From Chloroflexota bacterium (GTDB lineage: Bacteria > Chloroflexota > Dehalococcoidia > Plut-88900), in assembly GCA_022566235.1 (NCBI GenBank), contig JADFJI010000113.1:1-7127 (forward strand): 7,127 nt of DNA, read 5' to 3'. Below, piece after piece: positions 1 to 5,886 of the stretch. The notes beneath the pieces are model-generated. The model was not told the origin of the DNA and did no database searches. It saw only the letters and a list, made by a program, of their open reading frames with translations. The position numbers and the translations under genes were made by a program. The number at the start of each line of letters is the position of its first letter. Position 1 is the first letter of the stretch.

Positions 1-5
1 TTATA

Positions 6-11
6 TAGAAT
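6..11 (+). promoter_or_regulatory. possible -10 element upstream of the precorrin-2 dehydrogenase gene
   Basis: The hexamer TAGAAT matches the sigma70 -10 consensus at five of six positions and lies in an AT-rich 26-nt stretch before the first gene. Transcription would start near base 18, leaving a leader of only about 9 nt. The matching -35 box would lie outside the window, so the call rests on one hexamer. Confidence 0.25.
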
Positions 12-26
12 TACATAGATTATCGT

Positions 27-671
27 ATGCCGAAATACTATCCAGCCTTTCTCAATATCGATGGCAAGCCCTGCACAGTGATAGGGGGTGGCCCAATCGC
101 CGAGCGCAAGGTAAAAGGCCTCGTGGAGGCGGGGGCCCGGGTCACCGTCGTAAGCCCTCGGGTAACTCCCCGGATCGAAAGGCGGACTGCAAGAGGGCAG
201 ATAAAACAGATCAGCAGGGAATACCAGGCCTCGGACTGCCACGGGGTGTACCTCCTGATCGCTGCCACCGACGATATGCCCCTGAACCGCTCCATCGGAA
301 TCGAGGCCCGGAAGGCAGGGGCTATAGTAAACGTGGTGGATGATCCAGATTACTGTGACTTCGTCGCACCCTCCATCGTACGTCGGGGCGACATCACCTT
401 CGCCATCTCCACCGCCGGCGCCAGCCCGGCCCTGGCCCGGTGGCTCCGCAGGCAGATAGAGACCCAGTTCCCATCGGAGTACGGTGGCCTGGCCACCGTT
501 CTAGCCCAGGTCAGAAAACAGCTGAGGCAGGAGGGCCACAAGATCAGTCCATCCAGATGGCAAAGGTCCATCGACAGCAAGCTTCTGGACCTGATCAAGG
601 GGCGAAAGCGGAAAGAGGCCAAGCTTCGCCTTCTATCCTTTCTTAGGAACGGCTCCTCGGAATCGGGCTAG
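27..671 (+). CDS. sirC: precorrin-2 dehydrogenase (siroheme synthase N-terminal/Met8 type)
   Basis: A cytosolic NAD-dependent enzyme expected to oxidise precorrin-2 to sirohydrochlorin, the step between uroporphyrinogen-III methylation and iron insertion in siroheme synthesis. The 214-aa protein opens with the usual PAFLNIDGKP-type strand and a Rossmann glycine motif, VIGGGPIAERKV (residues 18-29). The family signature follows: VNVVDDP (101-107) with Asp105, which lines up with the conserved active-site Asp of CysG/Met8, then CDF (110-112) and STAGASPALAR (128-138). Residues 150-214 are the helical C-terminal part and end in a basic, variable tail. The length fits stand-alone SirC/Met8 proteins; the methyltransferase half of CysG is absent here and is supplied two genes downstream. 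ATG 27 is the only sensible start: an in-frame stop lies at 6-8 and the family N-terminus begins here. No Shine-Dalgarno is visible. The stop codon overlaps the hemC GTG by one base. Whether it also chelates iron, as Met8 does, cannot be told from sequence alone. Confidence 0.9.
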   Translation: MPKYYPAFLNIDGKPCTVIGGGPIAERKVKGLVEAGARVTVVSPRVTPRIERRTARGQIKQISREYQASDCHGVYLLIAATDDMPLNRSIGIEARKAGAIVNVVDDPDYCDFVAPSIVRRGDITFAISTAGASPALARWLRRQIETQFPSEYGGLATVLAQVRKQLRQEGHKISPSRWQRSIDSKLLDLIKGRKRKEAKLRLLSFLRNGSSESG

Positions 672-1594
672 TGCAACGGGCCATCGTCATAGGTACCAGG
701 GGTAGTGCTCTGTCCCTGAAACAGGCCGACGAGGTCCTGGAAGAGCTAAGGCGCCTGTACCCCGAAAGGGATTTCAAGGTACAGGTGATAAAGAGTCTGG
801 GCGATAGAGACAAGGTATCTCCCATATCCCGTTTCGGCTCCAAGGGCGTGTTCGTAGCCGAGTTGGAGAGCCATCTGCAACAGGGAAAGATAGACATAGC
901 AGTCCACAGCTTGAAGGACATGCCCAGTGAGGACCCAGTGGGATTTCGCATAGCCGCCATCCCTCCCAGGCTCGACCCCCGGGACGTGCTCATCAGCGCT
1001 CGGGGTACGTCGTTCTATGATCTGTCTCCGGGCTCCCGGCTGGGCACCGGAAGTCCCCGGCGTAAAGCCCAGCTAAAGGCGGCCAGAAACGACATCGAAG
1101 TGCTGGACATCCGAGGTAATATCGACACCCGGATGCGCAAGATGGAGGAGGGTCAGTACGAGGGGGTGGTCCTTGCGGCGGCGGGATTGGTCCGAATGGA
1201 CTGGGAGGGCCGGATCACCGAGTACCTTCCCACCCACCTGTGCCTGCCGGCGGTAGGCCAGGGGGCCCTGGCGGTGGAGGTGCGGGCCGATGATGAAGAG
1301 ACCCAGAGGCTCGTCGGGCCTATCGATCATCCCCCAACCCGGCGAGCCGTAGAGGCGGAACGCTCCACCCTGAGCAGTATGGGTGGAGGCTGCCTGGCGC
1401 CCATCACCGCCTATGCCTGCTACGAGGACGCAGGCCTGGTCCTGAGGGGAATGGTGGCAGACCAGGCCACCTACCAGATCATACGGGCGGAGGTTAAAAG
1501 CAACGGTGAGTCCTCCAAGGAACTGGGACTGGTCCTCGCGGAGAAACTGAACTCCCTGGGGGCCGCCAGCATGATAGCATCGGTGGAGAGATGA
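671..1594 (+). CDS. hemC: hydroxymethylbilane synthase (porphobilinogen deaminase)
   Basis: A cytosolic enzyme that joins four porphobilinogen units into linear hydroxymethylbilane on a covalently bound dipyrromethane cofactor. At 307 aa it has the standard family length. It begins with IGTRGSALSL (7-16). HSLKDMPS (79-86) contains the catalytic Asp83. GTGSPRR (125-131) has Arg130 and Arg131, and DIRGNIDTR (146-154) has Arg148 and Arg154, which bind substrate carboxylates. GGGCLAPI carries Cys241, the cofactor attachment residue. All catalytic residues expected from the E. coli enzyme are present. The start is GTG at 671, whose first base is the last base of the upstream TAG stop. The ribosome site is weak, so translational coupling to the preceding gene is likely. 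The 3' end overlaps the cobA-hemD start by four bases (ATGA). Confidence 0.97.
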   Translation: MQRAIVIGTRGSALSLKQADEVLEELRRLYPERDFKVQVIKSLGDRDKVSPISRFGSKGVFVAELESHLQQGKIDIAVHSLKDMPSEDPVGFRIAAIPPRLDPRDVLISARGTSFYDLSPGSRLGTGSPRRKAQLKAARNDIEVLDIRGNIDTRMRKMEEGQYEGVVLAAAGLVRMDWEGRITEYLPTHLCLPAVGQGALAVEVRADDEETQRLVGPIDHPPTRRAVEAERSTLSSMGGGCLAPITAYACYEDAGLVLRGMVADQATYQIIRAEVKSNGESSKELGLVLAEKLNSLGAASMIASVER

Positions 1595-3114
1595 ACAAAA
1601 AGGGGCGGGTATCTCTAGTTGGGGCCGGCCCGGGAGACCCGGGCCTGATCACTGTGAAGGCCCTGGACCGCATCAAGGAGGCCGATGTCATAGTCTACGA
1701 CAGGCTGGTGAACCCTGTCCTGTTAGACCACGCCACAGCCGAATGCGAGACAATCTTTGTGGGAAAGGGCCCTGGGCGACACACCCTGGGCCAGGATGAG
1801 ATCAACCAGCTTCTGGTGGCCAGGGCTAGGGCTGGCAAACAGGTAGTTAGACTGAAAGGGGGCGACCCATTCGTCTTCGGGCGGGGAGGGGAGGAAGCGA
1901 TGGCCCTGGTCAAGGCCGGGGTCGCCTTCGAAGTCGTCCCCGGGATCTCGTCGGCCACTGCGGTCCCTGCTTACGCCGGCATTCCAGTCACCCATCGGGG
2001 CTACTCGTCGTCCGTCACCATCGTCACCGGCCACGAAGACCCGGAGAAAGAGGAATCGTCCATAGACTGGCATCGTCTGGCAAGGGCCGGGGACACTATC
2101 GTTTTATTAATGGGAATAGGCAATCTGACGACCATAGCAGAGCAGATCATCGCCGGTGGGCGGGCCCCCGACACCCCGGTCGCCCTGGTCCGTTGGGGCA
2201 CCACGGCCCGGCAGCAGACCCTGGAGGGGACCCTATCGAACATCGGAGGCCTGGCGAAGCAGGAAGGCTTTTCACCCCCGGTCGTGGCCGTCATCGGGGA
2301 AGTGGCGGGATTGAGGTCAGAGCTGAACTGGTATGAGGCCGGGCCCCTCTTCGGCAAGACGGTCCTGGTTACTCGAAGCCGCAAGCAGGCCAGCGCCCTT
2401 TCGGCCCGCCTTGCCCGAGAAGGCGCCGATGTAATCGAGTTGCCCGCCATAGAGATTCATCAGTCTCCGGAGAACGTGGCCGCCCTGGACCGGGCCATCG
2501 ACAGCATCGATGACTACAGCTGGATCGTCTTCACCAGCGTCAACGGAGTGGAGGCGTTCTTCGACAGGTTGAGGGCCAAGGGCCTCGACATCAGCGCCCT
2601 CAACGGCGCCAAGACCTGCGCAATCGGCTCCGCGACGGCCAGGGCCATCGAGGATAGAGGGGCCCGGGTCCACCTGGTCCCGAAGAAGTATGTGGCCGAG
2701 GCGGTCCTGGAGGAGTTCGAGGGCATGGACATCCGGGGCGCACGTTTCCTTCTGCCCAGGGCCGAGGGATCGAGGCCCCTGCTGGTCGAAGGCCTGAAGG
2801 CCCGCGGCGCACTAGTTGACGAGGCCCCGGCCTACAGCGCCCTACTCCCTGCCCAGACCGCGCCCAGGGCCTTGAAGCGGCTTACCGACGGAGAGGTGGA
2901 CATCGCAACCTTCGCCAGCTCCTCCACGGTGAGAAACCTGGTCCGGATCCTCGACGGTGATCTGGGGCCCCTTGGCGGAGTGTGCATCGCATGTATCGGG
3001 CCCGTCACAGCCGCAACGGCCGAGGAGGTGGGCCTGAAGGTTGATGTGGTCGCCTCAGACCACACTATACCCGGACTGGTGGAGGAATTAGTCCGGCACG
3101 TAAGGAGTCGTTGA
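1591..3114 (+). CDS. cobA-hemD: fused uroporphyrinogen-III C-methyltransferase / uroporphyrinogen-III synthase
   Basis: A bifunctional 507-aa protein. Residues 1-245 form the S-adenosylmethionine-dependent methyltransferase (SUMT), which converts uroporphyrinogen III to precorrin-2. They show VGAGPGDPGLITVKA (10-24), VYDRLVNP (35-42), RLKGGDPFVFGRGGEE (87-102), VPGISSATAVPAYAGIPVTHRG (split as VPGIS 116-120 and GIPVTHRG 130-137) and MGIGNLTTIAE (174-184). Residues 250-507 form the HemD domain that cyclises hydroxymethylbilane. They begin at LFGKTVLVTRSR (253-264) and include WIVFTSVNGVEAFF (311-324), FASSSTV (441-447) and CIGPVTAATAEEVGL (468-482). The order SUMT then HemD is a known fusion in anaerobic bacteria. 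It couples closing the macrocycle to sending it down the siroheme/corrinoid branch. ATG 1591 overlaps the hemC stop (ATGA), with a purine-rich GGTGGAGAG just upstream. No frameshift or missing motif was seen. Confidence 0.96.
   Translation: MNKKGRVSLVGAGPGDPGLITVKALDRIKEADVIVYDRLVNPVLLDHATAECETIFVGKGPGRHTLGQDEINQLLVARARAGKQVVRLKGGDPFVFGRGGEEAMALVKAGVAFEVVPGISSATAVPAYAGIPVTHRGYSSSVTIVTGHEDPEKEESSIDWHRLARAGDTIVLLMGIGNLTTIAEQIIAGGRAPDTPVALVRWGTTARQQTLEGTLSNIGGLAKQEGFSPPVVAVIGEVAGLRSELNWYEAGPLFGKTVLVTRSRKQASALSARLAREGADVIELPAIEIHQSPENVAALDRAIDSIDDYSWIVFTSVNGVEAFFDRLRAKGLDISALNGAKTCAIGSATARAIEDRGARVHLVPKKYVAEAVLEEFEGMDIRGARFLLPRAEGSRPLLVEGLKARGALVDEAPAYSALLPAQTAPRALKRLTDGEVDIATFASSSTVRNLVRILDGDLGPLGGVCIACIGPVTAATAEEVGLKVDVVASDHTIPGLVEELVRHVRSR
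3102..3107 (+). promoter_or_regulatory. Shine-Dalgarno that decides the hemB start
   Basis: AAGGAG lies inside the end of the cobA-hemD coding region. It is 6 nt before ATG 3114 but only 3 nt before the TTG at 3111, so it favours the ATG. Confidence 0.6.
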
Positions 3115-4142
3115 TGAAGAGCACTGTAGACCAATTGACCAGGCAACAGGCCACCGGGTTTCCCATCCAGCGTCTGAGACGACTGCGCCGCACCCAGGCC
3201 TTGAGAGAGATGGTCAAGGAGACCACCCTCAGTCCCAAGGACTTCATATACCCGATGTTCGTAACCCACGACTACGGTCAGAAGCGAGAGATCCCTTCCA
3301 TGCCCGGCATCTTTCAGCTGTCTATCGACATGGCCGCCAAGGAGGCCGAAGAGGTCGCCAGCCTGGGCATCCCGGCAGTGCTCCTCTTCGGGCTGCCCAC
3401 CGCCAAAGATCCTGTCGGGTCCGAGGCCTGCGACCCCCAGGGTGTAATCCAGAAGGCGATAGGCCATATTAAGGAGGCCGTGCCGGAGATCATCGTCATC
3501 ACCGACGTGTGCCTCTGCGAGTACACAGACCACGGCCACTGCGGCATAATCGAAGACGGATACGTCGATAACGACCAGACCCTGGAGCTGCTGGCCAGGT
3601 CCGCCCTATCCCACGCCGAGGCGGGTGCCGACATCGTCGGCCCCTCCAACATGATGGACGGCACCGTAGGGGCCATACGCACCATCCTGGATGACAACGG
3701 CTTCGAGCTAACACCCATAATGGCGTATGCCGCCAAGTACGCTTCCTCATTCTACGGCCCCTTCAGGGAGGCCGCAGGCGCAACCCCCTCGTTTGGAGAT
3801 CGCCGCTCCTACCAGATGGACCCGTCCAACTCCCGGGAGGCGCTGCTGGAGTTGGAGTTGGACATCCGGGAAGGGGCCGATATAATAATGGTCAAGCCCG
3901 CCCTGGCCTATCTGGATGTGATCTCCAGGGCCCGGGAGGCATTCAGCCTGCCCCTGGCCGCCTACAATGTGAGCGGCGAGTACGCAATGGTCAAGGCCGC
4001 AGGCCGGAACGGATGGCTGGACGAGCGGAGGGTAATAATGGAGATCCTAACGGGTATAAAGCGTGCGGGTGCCGACCTGATCCTCAGCTACCACGCCAAA
4101 GAGGCATCAGGCTGGCTGAGGGATGAAGGTCTCAGGAGATAG
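3114..4142 (+). CDS. hemB: porphobilinogen synthase (5-aminolevulinate dehydratase)
   Basis: A cytosolic enzyme condensing two 5-aminolevulinate molecules into porphobilinogen, the substrate of the HemC made two genes upstream. It is 342 aa from ATG 3114. The two Schiff-base lysines are visible: Lys208 in AAKYASSFYGPFREA (206-220) and Lys261 in IIMVKPALAYLD (257-268). DVCLCEYTDHGHCG (131-144) supplies Cys133, Cys135 and Cys143 in the C-x-C-x7-C spacing of zinc-dependent enzymes, so this is not the aspartate-rich magnesium type. RRSYQMDPSNSREAL (230-244) and YNVSGEYAMVKAA (284-296) are also family signatures. A TTG at 3111 would add one residue, but ATG 3114 forms a TGATG stop-start overlap with cobA-hemD and is better spaced from the AAGGAG. 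The N-terminal 15 or so residues are variable. The stop comes one base before the next gene. Confidence 0.97.
   Translation: MKSTVDQLTRQQATGFPIQRLRRLRRTQALREMVKETTLSPKDFIYPMFVTHDYGQKREIPSMPGIFQLSIDMAAKEAEEVASLGIPAVLLFGLPTAKDPVGSEACDPQGVIQKAIGHIKEAVPEIIVITDVCLCEYTDHGHCGIIEDGYVDNDQTLELLARSALSHAEAGADIVGPSNMMDGTVGAIRTILDDNGFELTPIMAYAAKYASSFYGPFREAAGATPSFGDRRSYQMDPSNSREALLELELDIREGADIIMVKPALAYLDVISRAREAFSLPLAAYNVSGEYAMVKAAGRNGWLDERRVIMEILTGIKRAGADLILSYHAKEASGWLRDEGLRR
4134..4138 (+). promoter_or_regulatory. Shine-Dalgarno that decides the DUF1802 gene start
   Basis: AGGAG sits inside the last codons of hemB, 5 nt before ATG 4144. It supports that ATG over the in-frame ATG at 4123, which would add seven residues (MKVSGDS) without family similarity. 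Confidence 0.6.
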
Positions 4143-4143
4143 C

Positions 4144-4713
4144 ATGGCCTCTACCAACCTGGCCCTCAAGGAGTGGGCCGTCATCACCCGGGCCCTGGAC
4201 CGTGGTGATCAGCTCATTCTCATCAGGAAGGGCGGCATCCGGGAGCAGAAGAAGAGGTTCGTCCTCGAAGAAGGCCAGTTCCTTCTATATCCGACCTACG
4301 AGCATCAACGCCAGGACCTGCTGAAACCTGAGTACCAACAGGAGTTGGAGGAATCCCTCGTCGGGCATGAGGACAACGGCACCGTGACCATATCCAATCT
4401 TGCCAGGGTCGAGGAGATGCTGGAGATCACCGAGCCAGAGAAGGTAGACGCCCTATCTCCTTTCTACATCTGCACCAACGAATATGCCCATTACCGTTTG
4501 AACTGGCGCCCCAGGAAACCGCTATCGGTGCTCCTTCTGCGGGTGCTCCGGCTCCCCGAGCCGAAGACCCTGCCGGTACTGCCCCGGTATGGCGGCTGCG
4601 TCTCCTGGGTTGAGCTGGAAGAAGCCTTGGACGCATCTAATGCTGTTCCCGTCCTGGATGATTCCCAGTTTCGAGCCAGAATAGAGGAAATTCACAAAGC
4701 AATCACAGAATGA
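4144..4713 (+). CDS. DUF1802 family protein of unknown function
   Basis: A predicted soluble 189-aa protein with no signal peptide or membrane segment. I recognise the DUF1802 pattern: ALKEWAV (7-13), LIRKGGIRE (26-34), FLLYPTYEHQ (46-55), LLKPEY (59-64), then LSPFYICTNEYAHYRLNWRP (104-123) and a C-terminal YGGCVSWVELEE (149-160). The family occurs in cyanobacteria and several other bacterial phyla and has no established biochemical role that I know of. Invariant charged and aromatic residues (Lys9, Glu10, Trp11, Arg28, Lys29, Arg33, Glu34, His54) could form a ligand or nucleic-acid site, but that is inference. The gene follows hemB after one base and ends the tight unit, so it should be co-expressed with porphobilinogen and precorrin-2 synthesis. 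A regulatory, cofactor-handling or repair role in tetrapyrrole metabolism is possible but unproven. Confidence 0.85.
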   Translation: MASTNLALKEWAVITRALDRGDQLILIRKGGIREQKKRFVLEEGQFLLYPTYEHQRQDLLKPEYQQELEESLVGHEDNGTVTISNLARVEEMLEITEPEKVDALSPFYICTNEYAHYRLNWRPRKPLSVLLLRVLRLPEPKTLPVLPRYGGCVSWVELEEALDASNAVPVLDDSQFRARIEEIHKAITE

Positions 4714-4735
4714 CAAGTCACCTCATCACTTAGTC

Positions 4736-4768
4736 ATGAAGGAGAGGATTTCTAACAGAGTTTCATGA
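4736..4768 (+). other. possible 10-codon leader minigene overlapping the aldo/keto reductase start
   Basis: An ATG at 4736 opens a tiny frame, MKERISNRVS, whose TGA (4766-4768) overlaps the ATG of the reductase as ATGA. The reductase has no close Shine-Dalgarno: the only purine run, GAAGGAGAGG at 4738-4747, ends 17 nt upstream and lies inside this frame. The minigene itself has no obvious ribosome site, so a chance frame is quite possible. Confidence 0.2.
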
Positions 4769-5757
4769 AATACAGGACGATACCCAACACAGAATTGGCG
4801 GTTTCGGAGACGGGCTTTGGCACCTGGACCCTTGTGAGCAACTGGTGGGGCAACGTCTCGGAGGAGGACTCAATCAAGCTGGTCCATAAGGCCCTGGACC
4901 TGGGTATAAACCTCTTCGATACCGCCGATCAGTACAGGTCGGGCGAGAACGAAGAGGTGGTGGCCAAGGCCCTCCAGGGCCTGCGAAACGAGGTGGTCCT
5001 CTGCACCAAGTTCGGATACGACTTCTACACCTTCCAATCTCGGATACGCCATCAGGAGAAGCCCCAGAAATTCGAGCCCGACTTCATACGCATGGCCTGC
5101 GAGAAGAGCCTACAGCGCTTGAATACCGAGTGGATAGATATCTACCAGTTCCACAATCCCCGGATCGACGTCATCGAGCGGGATGACGTGTTCGAGGCCC
5201 TTGAAAAGCTCAAGCAGGAAGGGAAGATAAGATATTACGGCGTGGCCCTCGGCCCCGATATCGGCTGGTTCGAGGAGGGCGAGGCCTCTATGCGGGAGCG
5301 CAAGGTCACTTCCATACAGATCATTTACAGCATCCTGGAGCAGGACCCGGCCAGGGCCTTCTTCCCCATCGCCAAGGAGTGCGGCACGGGGCTGTTCGTT
5401 CGGGTCCCCCACGCCAGCGGACTCCTGGACGGCACGGTGACTAGAGACACCGTCTTTCCCGAGTCCGACCACCGGAGCTATAGAAAAAAGGAGTGGCTGG
5501 AGGAGAGTTGCCAGAAGGTGGACCAGATAGATTTCCTGACCCGGGACAAGGACATCACCATCGGGCAGGCCGCCCTGAAGTTCTCTCTCGCCCAGGAGAC
5601 AGTATCATCGGTGCTGCTGACGGTCACGGACCCGGTGCAACTGGAGGAGTTCGCCCTGGCCCCGGACCTACCGGACCTGAGCCAGGAGGAGTTGGATAGG
5701 GTGTACGACCTCTACGATCACAACTTCCACGTCACCCCAATCCCTTCTGAATCTTAG
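4765..5757 (+). CDS. aldo/keto reductase family oxidoreductase
   Basis: A soluble NAD(P)H-dependent oxidoreductase of the TIM-barrel aldo/keto reductase superfamily, 330 aa, close to the usual length. The N-terminus, MKYRTIPNTELAVSETGFGTW, aligns with the common bacterial form and fixes ATG 4765 as the start; a TAA at 4753-4755 blocks any in-frame extension. The catalytic tetrad is visible: Asp52 in LFDTADQYRSGENE (50-63), Tyr57, Lys82 in CTKFGYD (80-86) and His130 in IYQFHNP (126-132). The Lys-to-His interval is longer than in small members, with an extra charged stretch around 87-105. Near the C-terminus IGQAALKF and SSVLLTVTDPVQLEEF form the cofactor-binding end of the barrel. There is no ferredoxin-like C-terminal extension. 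Substrate cannot be inferred. It follows the biosynthetic unit after a 51-nt gap and precedes a terminator-like region, so it could be the last gene of that transcript. A direct tetrapyrrole role is not shown. Confidence 0.92.
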   Translation: MKYRTIPNTELAVSETGFGTWTLVSNWWGNVSEEDSIKLVHKALDLGINLFDTADQYRSGENEEVVAKALQGLRNEVVLCTKFGYDFYTFQSRIRHQEKPQKFEPDFIRMACEKSLQRLNTEWIDIYQFHNPRIDVIERDDVFEALEKLKQEGKIRYYGVALGPDIGWFEEGEASMRERKVTSIQIIYSILEQDPARAFFPIAKECGTGLFVRVPHASGLLDGTVTRDTVFPESDHRSYRKKEWLEESCQKVDQIDFLTRDKDITIGQAALKFSLAQETVSSVLLTVTDPVQLEEFALAPDLPDLSQEELDRVYDLYDHNFHVTPIPSES

Positions 5758-5789
5758 TCTGTTATCAAAACTAATCGATATGGGTGAGT

Positions 5790-5811
5790 CCATCCCGACG
5801 TATCGGGATGG
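5790..5811. repeat. perfect 9-bp inverted repeat (hairpin)
   Basis: The arms CCATCCCGA (5790-5798) and TCGGGATGG (5803-5811) are exact reverse complements around a 4-nt CGTA loop. It lies 33 nt after the reductase stop. A G-run rather than a T-run follows, so it is not a classic terminator alone. It may stabilise the 3' end, bind a regulator, or be a dispersed palindromic repeat. Confidence 0.7.
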
Positions 5812-5817
5812 TGGGGG

Positions 5818-5846
5818 TACGGCGGATGCGCTCCCGTATATTTTTT
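5818..5846 (+). terminator. probable intrinsic terminator after the aldo/keto reductase gene
   Basis: TACGG (5818-5822) pairs with CCGTA (5834-5838), extendable by a G-T pair (5817/5839), around an 11-nt loop. TATTTTTT follows at 5839-5846. The stem is short, but the T-tract is right after it and a strong hairpin precedes it. This would separate the upstream unit from the decarboxylase gene, or act as a conditional attenuator. Confidence 0.5.
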
Positions 5847-5871
5847 AAGGGTCGGTGGGCGGGAACAGATT

Positions 5872-5880
5872 AAAGGAAGG
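5872..5880 (+). promoter_or_regulatory. ribosome binding site of the siroheme decarboxylase gene
   Basis: AAAGGAAGG ends 6 nt before ATG 5887. It is one of the strongest ribosome sites in the window, in contrast with the overlapping starts upstream, and suggests independent initiation. Confidence 0.65.
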
Positions 5881-5886
5881 TCACAA

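Noticed and set aside
440..646. Plus-strand 68-aa frame inside the precorrin-2 dehydrogenase gene
   Set aside because: Out of frame within a conserved gene, with no motif or ribosome site.
2001..2450. Minus-strand open frame (149 aa) opposite the SUMT domain
   Set aside because: A shadow frame opposite a gene with intact catalytic motifs and no ribosome site.
2832..3539. Long minus-strand open frame (235 aa) across cobA-hemD and hemB
   Set aside because: It lies opposite two genes with complete family motifs, resembles no protein I recognise, and is expected from the GC-rich third positions of the real genes.
4123..4143. Earlier ATG for the DUF1802 gene
   Set aside because: It would add seven non-conserved residues and a 20-nt overlap with hemB, while ATG 4144 has a well-placed AGGAG and begins at the family's usual N-terminus.
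5493..5699. Plus-strand 68-aa Gly/Pro-rich frame inside the aldo/keto reductase gene
   Set aside because: A repetitive Gly-Pro composition typical of a shifted frame over GC-rich coding sequence.
5758..5886. Cobalamin or other known riboswitch before the decarboxylase gene
   Set aside because: The gap is too short and shows only two simple hairpins, with no B12-box-like conserved core.
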